NCBI GenBank assembly: GCA_947469285.1 | Contig: CANIOW010000010.1 | Span: 37,189-101,188 of the forward strand | Origin: Gammaproteobacteria bacterium | GTDB taxonomy: Bacteria; Pseudomonadota; Gammaproteobacteria; Steroidobacterales; Steroidobacteraceae | DNA: 64,000 nt | Reading direction: 5' to 3' | Shown: positions 19,086 through 26,053 of the stretch, piece after piece | Layout of the letters: each line of letters starts with the position of its first letter | How positions within the stretch are numbered: position 1 is the stretch's first letter | Translations under genes and position numbers: made by a program | Notes under the pieces: model-generated | Databases searched by the model: none | What the model was told of the DNA's origin: nothing | What the model saw: the letters and a program-made list of their open reading frames with translations, nothing else

Positions 19086-19631
19086 ATGCTGAAGACCCCT
19101 GCGGATCCGGTCGATATCGGCCTGCTGTCCGCGCAGGGGTCGCAGTTTGTCTGTCATTACACTCTCGCTCAGTTGCCGCGTTTTACCGCTGGTCTGGCGG
19201 GTGCGAAAGGGCAGGTTGACGCCAGCTTCAGTTTCCGAAAAGTGCAGGGTTTCCCTGCGCTGGAAGGATCCATGGCAGCGCAGGTCACCGTGATCTGTCA
19301 GCGCTGCCTCGAGATATTTCTGCTGCCTTTGGTGGCAGAACTGAAATTGGTGTTCGTGCCGACCGAAGAGGATGAGTCGCTGGTGCCCGCGGAGCTTGAG
19401 GCCGTGGTGCACCCCGATCACCGCCTCGGGTTGCGCGAACTGGTGGAAGATGAGCTGCTGCTGTCGTTCCCGCTGGTGCCGATGCATGCGCTGGGCGACC
19501 CAGCCTGCCGGCCGGCGGTGAAAGTTTTGTCCGAGGCGGAAGCCACCGTGACAGAAGTACCCGCAGCCGCCGTGGAAGTGACGACGCGCCCGCTGGCGGG
19601 GCTCAAGGATTTGTTGCGGCGGGAAGACTGA
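19086..19631 (+). CDS. yceD: YceD/DUF177 family protein
   Basis: 181-aa protein of the YceD family, linked to 23S rRNA accumulation and almost always encoded just before rpmF, as here. The central CQRCLE motif with the preceding aromatic/hydrophobic strands and the acidic ELVEDELLLSFPLVPMH segment are family hallmarks. It has an extended, Ala/Val-rich C-terminus. The start at 19086 sits just after the predicted promoter. Confidence 0.9.
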   Translation: MLKTPADPVDIGLLSAQGSQFVCHYTLAQLPRFTAGLAGAKGQVDASFSFRKVQGFPALEGSMAAQVTVICQRCLEIFLLPLVAELKLVFVPTEEDESLVPAELEAVVHPDHRLGLRELVEDELLLSFPLVPMHALGDPACRPAVKVLSEAEATVTEVPAAAVEVTTRPLAGLKDLLRRED

Positions 19632-19673
19632 ATTCCCGACGTACTTCGAGACGACTGAATGAGGAGTTGAATC

Positions 19674-19862
19674 ATGCCTGTCCAGAAAAGCCGCAAGACC
19701 CCGTCGAAGCGCGGCATGCACCGGTCGCACGACCACCTGACCGCGCCTACGCTGTCCACCGAGCCGACATCGGGTGAAACGCACCTGCGTCACCGTGTCA
19801 GCCGCGATGGCTACTACCGTGGTAAGAAGGTGCTTGAAACCAAGGCCGATACGCAGGACTGA
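19674..19862 (+). CDS. rpmF: 50S ribosomal protein L32
   Basis: 62-aa large-subunit protein beginning [20 protein letters not shown] and containing [21 protein letters not shown], typical of L32. It is of the cysteine-free type, without the zinc ribbon seen in some bacteria. A strong Shine-Dalgarno (GAGGAG) lies about 8 bases upstream. plsX starts 2 bp after the stop. Confidence 0.97.
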   Translation: MPVQKSRKTPSKRGMHRSHDHLTAPTLSTEPTSGETHLRHRVSRDGYYRGKKVLETKADTQD

Positions 19863-19864
19863 CC

Positions 19865-20902
19865 GTGTCCTCCGTGACCACTGCGGTCACGGTCGCCGTG
19901 GATGTGATGGGGGGCGACCACGGCTGCATCCCCTGCGTCGAGGGTGCCTTGCGCGCCCTCGACGACCCCAGGACTCCACCTGAGACTCGCCTGTGTCTGG
20001 TTGGCCATGCCGGCCAGATACGGGCGGCTTTGGCTGCCTGCGGCCGGCCAGCCGCCATGGCCCGGGTCGAGGTCCTGGAGGCCCCTCAGGTGGTCAGCAT
20101 GGATGACGCTCCGCGAGACGCCATCCGTCGCAAAAAACACTCTTCCATGCGTCTGGCGCTCGATGCCGTCGCCGCAGGTCGCGCCCAGGCTGCCGTCAGT
20201 GCCGGCAATACTGGCGCCCTCATGGGCATGGCGCATTTCGTGCTGGGTGCCTTGCCAGGGATTGAGCGTCCGGCGCTGATGGTGGCCTTGCCTTCGCCGC
20301 AAGGTTGCACCTGGGCATTGGATTTTGGTGCCAATGCCAGCGCTACGCCGCGCCAGTTACAGCAATTCGCCCTGATGGGGCATCTGGTGGCACAAGAAGT
20401 CGGCGGCCTGGCACAGCCACGTATTGGCCTGTTGAATATCGGTGCCGAAGAATTGAAGGGCCATGAAAGTATCCAGGCGGCGCATGCCTTGCTGCGGGCT
20501 GCTCCCGGGCTGAATTACTGCGGTTTTGTTGAAGGCCACGATTTTTTCAGTGACCGCGTCGATGTGGTAGTCACCGACGGCTTTACTGGCAACGTTGCTC
20601 TGAAATCTATTGAAGGCGTGGCGCGCTTTATCCGCGGTACGCTGCGTGAGGAATACACGCGTGGCCCGTTGCAGCAGCTGGCCGGATTGCTATCGACGCC
20701 GGTTCTGCGGCGTGTGGCGGCACGGCTCGACCCCGGCAGGTACAATGGCGCCAGTCTCGTCGGTCTGCAGGGCGTGGTCATCAAGTCGCACGGTGGAGCG
20801 GACGCCAGTGCTTTCGCCCATGCGGTGGTCACTGCAGCATTGGAAGCACGGCATCACCTGCCGGAACGCATCTCGGCACAATTACTTCTACAACCGGCTT
20901 AG
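19865..20902 (+). CDS. plsX: Phosphate acyltransferase PlsX
   Basis: Converts acyl-ACP to acyl-phosphate for phospholipid synthesis at the inner membrane. The 345-aa protein carries VAVDVMGGDHG near the N-terminus, SAGNTGALM, LGANA-type FGANASATP, LNIGAEELKGHE and VDVVVTDGFTGNVALKSIEG, all diagnostic. The start is GTG 19865. The gene sits in the conserved rpmF-plsX-fabH cluster. Confidence 0.96.
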   Translation: MSSVTTAVTVAVDVMGGDHGCIPCVEGALRALDDPRTPPETRLCLVGHAGQIRAALAACGRPAAMARVEVLEAPQVVSMDDAPRDAIRRKKHSSMRLALDAVAAGRAQAAVSAGNTGALMGMAHFVLGALPGIERPALMVALPSPQGCTWALDFGANASATPRQLQQFALMGHLVAQEVGGLAQPRIGLLNIGAEELKGHESIQAAHALLRAAPGLNYCGFVEGHDFFSDRVDVVVTDGFTGNVALKSIEGVARFIRGTLREEYTRGPLQQLAGLLSTPVLRRVAARLDPGRYNGASLVGLQGVVIKSHGGADASAFAHAVVTAALEARHHLPERISAQLLLQPA

Positions 20903-20909
20903 GTGACAG

Positions 20910-21878
20910 ATGTATTCACGTATCGCGGGCACTGGCAGTTACTTGCCAGAGAAAGTACTGACCAACGCCGATCTCGAGAAGATCGTGGATACCACGGACG
21001 AATGGATCCGTTCACGCTCGGGTATTGAACGGCGCCACATGGCGGCGGAGGGTGAGACAACCTCTACCCTGTCCACCGCCGCGGCACGTCGGGCTATTGA
21101 GGCCGCCGGTATCGACGTGCAGGAAATCGACCTGATTATCGTGGGTAGCTGCACGCCTGATTTCGTGTTTCCCAATCTTGGCGTGTTGGTACAAGAACAG
21201 CTGGGTTTGCATGATTGCCCGGCTTTTTCCGTTGAAACCGCCTGTAGTGGCTTTATTTATGCGCTGTCGCTGGCCGACAAATTCATCCGTCTTGGCGACG
21301 CCAAGTGCGCACTGGTCATTGGCGCGGAAACACTGACGCGCATCGTGGACTGGAGCGACCGCACTACTTGCGTGCTGTTTGGTGATGGCGCAGGCGCCGT
21401 CATTCTGAAAGCATCGGAAGAGCCCGGTATCATTGCCACTCATCTGCATGCCGATGGCCAGTACAAAGACCTGCTGTGTTACCCGTATGGCCCTTCGTCG
21501 GGGATCGACAAGCTCCGTGCTGCCATCAATCCTGGTATCCAGATGAAGGGCAGCGAAGTCTTTAAAGTGGCTGTGCGCACGCTGGAGCGCTTGGTTAATG
21601 AAACGCTGGAGAAAAACGGCGTTGCCAAAAGCGATATCGACTGGCTGGTGCCGCATCAGGCGAACCTGCGCATTATTGATGCCGCGGCGCGCAAGCTGGA
21701 CATGCCCATGGAACGCGTGGTGGTGACGGTGCAAGACCACGGCAATACTTCATCGGCCTCCATTCCACTGGCGCTCGACACTGCCGTTCGCGACGGCCGC
21801 ATTAAGCGCGGTCAATTACTGTTGCTGGAAACCTTTGGCGGTGGCTTCACCTGGGGTTCCGCACTGCTGCGGTTTTAG
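20910..21878 (+). CDS. fabH: 3-oxoacyl-ACP synthase III FabH
   Basis: Starts fatty-acid synthesis by condensing acetyl-CoA (or another acyl-CoA) with malonyl-ACP. The 322-aa protein has the catalytic triad: Cys112 in VETACSGF, His in WLVPHQANLRI, and Asn in DHGNTSSAS, plus the C-terminal ETFGGGFTWGSALLRF. Unlike the usual fabH-fabD-fabG-acpP order, the next gene is on the opposite strand and fabD is absent, so the fatty-acid cluster is split. Confidence 0.96.
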   Translation: MYSRIAGTGSYLPEKVLTNADLEKIVDTTDEWIRSRSGIERRHMAAEGETTSTLSTAAARRAIEAAGIDVQEIDLIIVGSCTPDFVFPNLGVLVQEQLGLHDCPAFSVETACSGFIYALSLADKFIRLGDAKCALVIGAETLTRIVDWSDRTTCVLFGDGAGAVILKASEEPGIIATHLHADGQYKDLLCYPYGPSSGIDKLRAAINPGIQMKGSEVFKVAVRTLERLVNETLEKNGVAKSDIDWLVPHQANLRIIDAAARKLDMPMERVVVTVQDHGNTSSASIPLALDTAVRDGRIKRGQLLLLETFGGGFTWGSALLRF

Positions 21879-21881
21879 GTC

Positions 21882-22088
21882 TTATTTGCGCAGCACGCGC
21901 TGCCGCCAGGCGGTGAGCGGATCCCAACCAGCGCGGGCACGGGCCACTTCGGTCGAGCTGACCGTGGCGATGGGTGCGCGTGTTTTGACACGTTCCTGCC
22001 AGACGCCGGCAGCGCTCCAGCCTTGACTCTGTTCTGCCGCAAACTCGGCCAGTTCGACCAGTTCGTCTAGGGGGCTGCGTGGGTTCAT
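21882..22088 (-). CDS. Small hypothetical protein, 68 aa
   Basis: Not recognised. It is a short, charged, apparently soluble product beginning MNPRSPLDELVELAEFAAEQS, with many Ala, Glu, Arg and Trp residues and no signal peptide, TM helix or cysteine. It ends 3 bp from the fabH stop in convergent orientation and fills the space up to the L,D-transpeptidase promoter region. A plausible gene by position and by lack of any overlapping frame, but evidence is limited to the open frame. Confidence 0.5.
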   Translation of the reverse strand: MNPRSPLDELVELAEFAAEQSQGWSAAGVWQERVKTRAPIATVSSTEVARARAGWDPLTAWRQRVLRK

Positions 22089-22206
22089 GTGGAAGTTCCG
22101 GGGGGCGTCGGGAGTATTTCGGTCTTCGTCTCGGTTACAGTGAACCTTAGGCCTGCTGGCAAGGTCTTGCCATGAAGCAGTTCACAGTCGAGCGGAGACG
22201 GCCACG

Positions 22207-23205
22207 GTGAAGATGACAGGCAGCAAACGGCAGCAACCCACTGCGCGCACGCAGTGGCTGCGGGTGGTGGGTATGTTCGCGGGCGGCATGCTGGCCGGTG
22301 TTTCCTTGGGATCCCGCGCGGATGCGTACCCGCTACCGTCCCAAGGCGAAGCGGTGATCGGTGAACCGGCGGAGGTGGTGGCCGGCCACGACGACACACT
22401 CATCGATCTGGCACGCCGCCATGGACTCGGTTTCGAGGAAATCGTGAATGCCAACCGTGGCGTGGACCCTTGGTTGCCCGGAGAGGGCACGCGCATCCAG
22501 CTGCCGAAACAGCGCATTCTCCCGGACACTCCCCGCGAAGGGATCGTGGTCAACCTGCCGGAGCACCGGCTGTACTACTACCCACCGCCGAAAGTGCCCG
22601 AACCCCCTATCGTGATCACTTACCCGGTCAGTGTGGGCAAGATGGACTGGGCCACTCCGCTCGGACTGACGCGCATCGCCCTGAAAGTGCGTAATCCCAC
22701 CTGGACACCGCCGGAATCGGTCCGTCAGGAGCATTTGAAAAATGGTGAGGTGTTGCCGAAAGTCGTGCCGGCTGGGCCCGATAATCCACTCGGCCTGTTC
22801 GCTATGCGGCTGGCCATTCCGGGAGGGGCGTACATGATTCACGGCACCAATAAACCCGCCGGTGTCGGCATGCAGGTCACCCATGGCTGCATGCGTTTGT
22901 ATCCGGAAGATATTGAGGCTTTGTTTGCCATGGTGCCCGAAGGCACACCCGTGCGGATTATCAACCAGCCACACAAGGTGGGTTGGCGCAACGGGCGTTT
23001 GTATGGCGAAGCGCATCCGGCGCTGGAAAGCACGGAGGCGCGCATCATCGAGCCTGACCTGCAGTCGTTGCTGGCGTTGGTGGCGCAGCAGGCGGTGTTG
23101 CAGTCCGCCACCGTCGAATGGACGGAGACCGAAGCGGTTTATACCGCAGCCTCTGGCATGGCAACGGTGGTGGCACAACGGACAGTGGAATTGGATGGCA
23201 CATGA
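22207..23205 (+). CDS. L,D-transpeptidase (ErfK/YbiS/YcfS/YnhG family) with LysM-like domain
   Basis: Periplasmic enzyme that forms 3-3 peptidoglycan crosslinks or attaches lipoprotein to peptidoglycan. The 332-aa protein has an N-terminal signal segment (hydrophobic LRVVGMFAGGMLAGVSLG ending at ADA), a LysM-like region (DTLIDLARRHGLGFEEIVNANRG) and a YkuD domain with HGTNKPAGVG and the catalytic THGCMR (Cys228). The start is GTG 22207 or ATG 22213. The next gene overlaps its stop by 4 bp. A Lys-terminated lipoprotein encoded nearby (24121-24453) is a candidate substrate. Confidence 0.93.
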   Translation: MKMTGSKRQQPTARTQWLRVVGMFAGGMLAGVSLGSRADAYPLPSQGEAVIGEPAEVVAGHDDTLIDLARRHGLGFEEIVNANRGVDPWLPGEGTRIQLPKQRILPDTPREGIVVNLPEHRLYYYPPPKVPEPPIVITYPVSVGKMDWATPLGLTRIALKVRNPTWTPPESVRQEHLKNGEVLPKVVPAGPDNPLGLFAMRLAIPGGAYMIHGTNKPAGVGMQVTHGCMRLYPEDIEALFAMVPEGTPVRIINQPHKVGWRNGRLYGEAHPALESTEARIIEPDLQSLLALVAQQAVLQSATVEWTETEAVYTAASGMATVVAQRTVELDGT

Positions 23206-24038
23206 AACACACACTGGCGAACCGGCCGCTACCTGAGTTTTGGAGTGCCTCTGGCACTGCCCTGCTGTGGCTGCTCTTGCTCCCCGCACTGCTCACCGGC
23301 TGTGTCACCACGGCCACGCACGAGACCTCGCGGGTGGGCCCGGCGCCGCTGGTGGGTCCGATGCTGCATATTCCATCGGGTCGGGTGTTGATGGGAGTGG
23401 CTGCAGGCGACACCACCGGCTGGCCCAATGAAATGCCGGTGCATGAGATTGCGGTAGCGGCTTTCGAATTGTCCGCGTACGAAGTGACCCTGCAGCAATG
23501 GGAGGCCTATGTGGCAGAAACGCCGCATGCGGCACCTGGTTGCGGTGAGACGCCGCTACATGCAACCGGCTGCATCGGCTGGGACGACGCGCAGGCGTAT
23601 CTGGTCTGGCTCGGTCACAAGACGGGCCTGGCTTATCGCTTGCCGAGCGAAGCGGAATGGGAATATGCAGCGCGGGCCGGTGTGCGCACCCGCTTTCCCT
23701 GGGGGGATTTGGAAAAACACGCTTGCCGGTTTGCGAATATCAATCCTTGCAAAGCGATGGGTAAACAACCAGTTGGTCGGTATCCACCCAACCCGTTTGG
23801 TTTGTATGACTTGATCGGCAATGTCGCGGAATGGACACAGGACTGCTGGCATGAGAGCTATGACGGCGCACCGGTGGATGGCAGTGCCTGGTTACAAGGC
23901 GACTGCGCACACCGTGTCATGCGTGGCGGCGCTTTCGACGACCGTCCGGTGAGTTTTCGACTGTCGATGCGCGGTTTTGGCGGCACCATGCCGCGCGGCG
24001 ATTTTCAGGGGTTTCGGGTAGCGCGCAGTCTGCCGTAG
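23202..24038 (+). CDS. SUMF1/formylglycine-generating-enzyme-like lipoprotein
   Basis: 278-aa predicted lipoprotein with lipobox LLTGC (Cys34) and a SUMF1-type C-type-lectin fold: VLMGVAAGDTTGWPNEMPVHEIAVAAFELSAYEVTLQQWEAYV, YRLPSEAEWEYAARAG, NPFGLYDLIGNVAEWTQDCW and the closing GDFQGFRVARS. The segment that holds the catalytic cysteines in true formylglycine-generating enzymes reads GGAFDDRPVSFRLSMR, with none. It is therefore probably a binding or structural protein rather than a sulfatase activator. ATG 23202 overlaps the transpeptidase stop, so the two are likely coexpressed. Confidence 0.85.
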   Translation: MKHTLANRPLPEFWSASGTALLWLLLLPALLTGCVTTATHETSRVGPAPLVGPMLHIPSGRVLMGVAAGDTTGWPNEMPVHEIAVAAFELSAYEVTLQQWEAYVAETPHAAPGCGETPLHATGCIGWDDAQAYLVWLGHKTGLAYRLPSEAEWEYAARAGVRTRFPWGDLEKHACRFANINPCKAMGKQPVGRYPPNPFGLYDLIGNVAEWTQDCWHESYDGAPVDGSAWLQGDCAHRVMRGGAFDDRPVSFRLSMRGFGGTMPRGDFQGFRVARSLP

Positions 24039-24044
24039 ATGCGC

Positions 24045-24078
24045 AAAAAAAACGCCGCGTTCTACCGCGGCGTTTTTT
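24045..24078. terminator. Bidirectional intrinsic terminator
   Basis: Perfect GC stem CGCCGCG (24053-24059) / CGCGGCG (24066-24072) with a 6-nt loop, flanked by an A8 run on the left and T6 on the right, so it can end transcription from both the SUMF1-like gene and the convergent lipoprotein gene. A second imperfect 10-bp hairpin (24079-24102) follows directly. Confidence 0.9.
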
Positions 24079-24120
24079 CGGTCACCCGTGAACGGGTAAC
24101 CGGCGAAGCAAGGTCTGACC

Positions 24121-24453
24121 TTACTTCGACATCGAGCGCTTGAACATGCGGTCGATCTTCTCGTTGGTCGCATCGCAGCACTGCTGGCTGGTCGTCGCGG
24201 CAGCGAGTGCCTGGTCGGCCTTGGCACCGGCGGCTGAGGCAGCCTGCTGGGCAGCAGCAGCAGCGCGAGCAGCGCCATCAGCGGCGGCGGCATTGGCGTT
24301 GGCAGCGCTCATCATGCTGGCATGGTCACCCTGCAGCTTGGCGACCTGGGTCTTCAAGGTGTCGACTTCAGCCTGTAGTGGCTTCAGATCAACGCAGCCG
24401 GCAGCGAACACAACACTCAGGGCCACAGCGCCCACTTTTGCAAATTTCATCAT
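24121..24453 (-). CDS. Alanine-zipper lipoprotein (Lpp/OprI-like)
   Basis: Small outer-membrane lipoprotein. The signal peptide ends in lipobox FAAGC (Cys20 from the first Met, or Cys19 from ATG 24450), followed by a coiled-coil heptad region (LQAEVDTLKTQVAKL) and a long Ala-rich zipper. The protein ends in lysine (MSK), as Braun's lipoprotein does, making it a candidate for covalent attachment to peptidoglycan by an L,D-transpeptidase. Unusual features are the length (about 90 mature residues) and a Cys-Cys pair just before the C-terminal basic helix. AGGGG lies upstream of the start. Confidence 0.85.
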   Translation of the reverse strand: MMKFAKVGAVALSVVFAAGCVDLKPLQAEVDTLKTQVAKLQGDHASMMSAANANAAAADGAARAAAAAQQAASAAGAKADQALAAATTSQQCCDATNEKIDRMFKRSMSK

Positions 24454-24639
24454 GGTTTCATACCCCTAGCTAGGTTAATGGACATTACTTCCGCACGCGA
24501 GGCAGGGGGCTGCGCACGGCGCGTCTAATGATCACCCGTGTAGGGTAAGACATAACGCGCCAGAAAGGCAGTCCCCCCAGCCGTCGCAAGACCACGACAA
24601 CAGAATCGGGTGGTCGACGCTGTCCGTTAACGTACCTAC

Positions 24640-24669
24640 TTGCACCGGAGGCTATTTCTCGGGTACTGT
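24640..24669 (+). promoter_or_regulatory. lexA operon promoter
   Basis: TTGCAC (24640-24645), 18-bp spacer, TACTGT (24664-24669). The -10 hexamer lies inside the LexA box, so bound LexA would block RNA polymerase. ATG of lexA is 41 bp downstream. Confidence 0.55.
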
Positions 24670-24681
24670 GTTTACATACAG
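24666..24681 (+). promoter_or_regulatory. LexA (SOS) box
   Basis: CTGT-GTTTACAT-ACAG matches the gammaproteobacterial consensus CTGT-N8-ACAG exactly, 29 bp before the lexA ATG. It implies autorepression of lexA and damage-induced expression of the downstream imuA, imuB and dnaE2. Confidence 0.92.
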
Positions 24682-24710
24682 CCCTGAGTATTTCCCCAGT
24701 GGAGCGCGCC

Positions 24711-25340
24711 ATGTCGGACCTTACCCCTCGCCAGCAACAGATCCTCGACTTCCTCCGCGAGCAGATTCAGGAAACTGGCATGCCGCCCACGCGTGCGGAA
24801 ATCGCCCGTGCCCTGGGCTTTAAGTCGGCCAATGCTGCGGAAGACCATCTACGTGCTCTACAGCGCAAGGGCGTGCTGGAGCTGGTGCCGGGCGCCTCGC
24901 GTGGCATTCAGCTGAAGGAAATGCTGCGCGAGCCGCCTCCGGGGTTGCCGCTCATCGGCCGTGTGGCCGCCGGCAGCCCCATTCTGGCAGAGCAAAATAT
25001 TGAGGCGCGTTACCAAGTCGACCCAGACCTGTTCCATCCCAAGCCACACTACCTGTTAAAAGTAGTTGGTATGTCCATGAAAGATATCGGTATTCTCGAC
25101 GGAGATCTGGTGGCTGTGCATCGCACACCGGAAGTGCGTAACCGCCAGGTGGTGGTAGCGCGCCTCGAGAATGAAGTGACGGTCAAGCGTTACCGCCAAG
25201 ACGGTGCCGTGGTGTGGTTGTTGCCGGAAAATCGCGACTTCGACCCCATCCGCGTGAACCTTGAAGAGCAGTCGCTCATTATCGAGGGGGTGGTGGTGGG
25301 CGTCTTGCGCTGCGGCCGCTCTATCGACCGGCTCCAATGA
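24711..25340 (+). CDS. lexA: SOS repressor LexA
   Basis: Transcriptional repressor of the SOS regulon, inactivated by RecA-stimulated self-cleavage. The 209-aa protein has an N-terminal winged helix-turn-helix ([25 protein letters not shown]), the Ala87-Gly88 cleavage site in GRVAAGSP, and catalytic Ser122 (GMSMKD) and Lys159 (EVTVKR). ATG 24711 fits the [14 protein letters not shown] start; four residues of upstream frame are discarded. It overlaps imuA by 4 bp (ATGA), making it the first gene of a mutagenesis operon. Confidence 0.96.
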   Translation: MSDLTPRQQQILDFLREQIQETGMPPTRAEIARALGFKSANAAEDHLRALQRKGVLELVPGASRGIQLKEMLREPPPGLPLIGRVAAGSPILAEQNIEARYQVDPDLFHPKPHYLLKVVGMSMKDIGILDGDLVAVHRTPEVRNRQVVVARLENEVTVKRYRQDGAVVWLLPENRDFDPIRVNLEEQSLIIEGVVVGVLRCGRSIDRLQ

Positions 25341-26053
25341 GTGCAGGCGCTTCCCGATTTTCGGGGGCGCCACCGGCCGTTCGTACGCAAGCCCTGTCCA
25401 CATTGCTGGAACAGGCCTCCGGCGCGGTGTGGCGGGTAGGGCCGCAGGGAAGTGTGTCGGCCGCTTTTGGAGCGACCCATCTCCCCACCGGATTCCCCCG
25501 ACTCGACACCGTCCTGCCCGGGGGAGGCTGGCCGGTCGGTACCCTGATCGAAGTGCTGACAGCACGCGCTGGTGTGGGCGAAGTGTCCCTCTGGTTGCCG
25601 GCCCTACAGCACTGGTCGGTGGGTGTGTCCGCGGCGACCACCGTGCCGGCCCATTCCCGCTGGGTGGCCTGGGTTCGTCCGCCTTACGTGCCCTATGGGC
25701 CGGCTCTGGCTCAGGCCGGGCTGCGGGTAGAGCAGATGTTGTGGGTGGCCACGGAAGGGCCGGCAGAGGCGCTATGGGCTGCCGAGCAGGTGCTGCGGTC
25801 TGGTGCCTGTGCTGCCGCCTTTGTCTGGGCCCATCCAGCGGACGACCGCGCCTTGCGGCGCCTGAAACTAGCGGCGGCCCAGGGGCAGTCGCTCGGCGTG
25901 GTGTTCCGCCCCTTGGCGCAGGCAGCTGTTGCCTCACCCGCCAGCCTACGCTTGGTACTGCACCCACGTCCCGCAGGCGGCCTCGACATCGAAATGCTCA
26001 AATGTCAGGGGAGTTACCCGGGATGGGTGCGTGATGCGCTCCGCCACTGCTGA
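25337..26053 (+). CDS. imuA: Translesion synthesis-associated protein ImuA
   Basis: 238-aa RecA/SulA-like accessory factor of the ImuA-ImuB-DnaE2 mutasome. The N-terminal half contains [22 protein letters not shown], where a RecA core would have its P-loop; the GKT is not preserved, as is usual for ImuA. Position between lexA and imuB is diagnostic. The start overlaps the lexA stop and the end overlaps imuB by about 20 bp. Confidence 0.9.
   Translation: MSAGASRFSGAPPAVRTQALSTLLEQASGAVWRVGPQGSVSAAFGATHLPTGFPRLDTVLPGGGWPVGTLIEVLTARAGVGEVSLWLPALQHWSVGVSAATTVPAHSRWVAWVRPPYVPYGPALAQAGLRVEQMLWVATEGPAEALWAAEQVLRSGACAAAFVWAHPADDRALRRLKLAAAQGQSLGVVFRPLAQAAVASPASLRLVLHPRPAGGLDIEMLKCQGSYPGWVRDALRHC

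Noticed and set aside
18996..19793. N-terminal extension of maf to 464 aa
   Set aside because: The extra 266 residues overlap yceD and the rpmF start on the other strand, and Maf proteins are about 190-200 aa starting with the LILGSTS motif.
1..24038. Sulfatase and SUMF1-like gene as a sulfatase/activating-enzyme pair
   Set aside because: They are 22 kb apart, and the SUMF1-like protein lacks the catalytic cysteines and is a lipoprotein tied to a transpeptidase gene.
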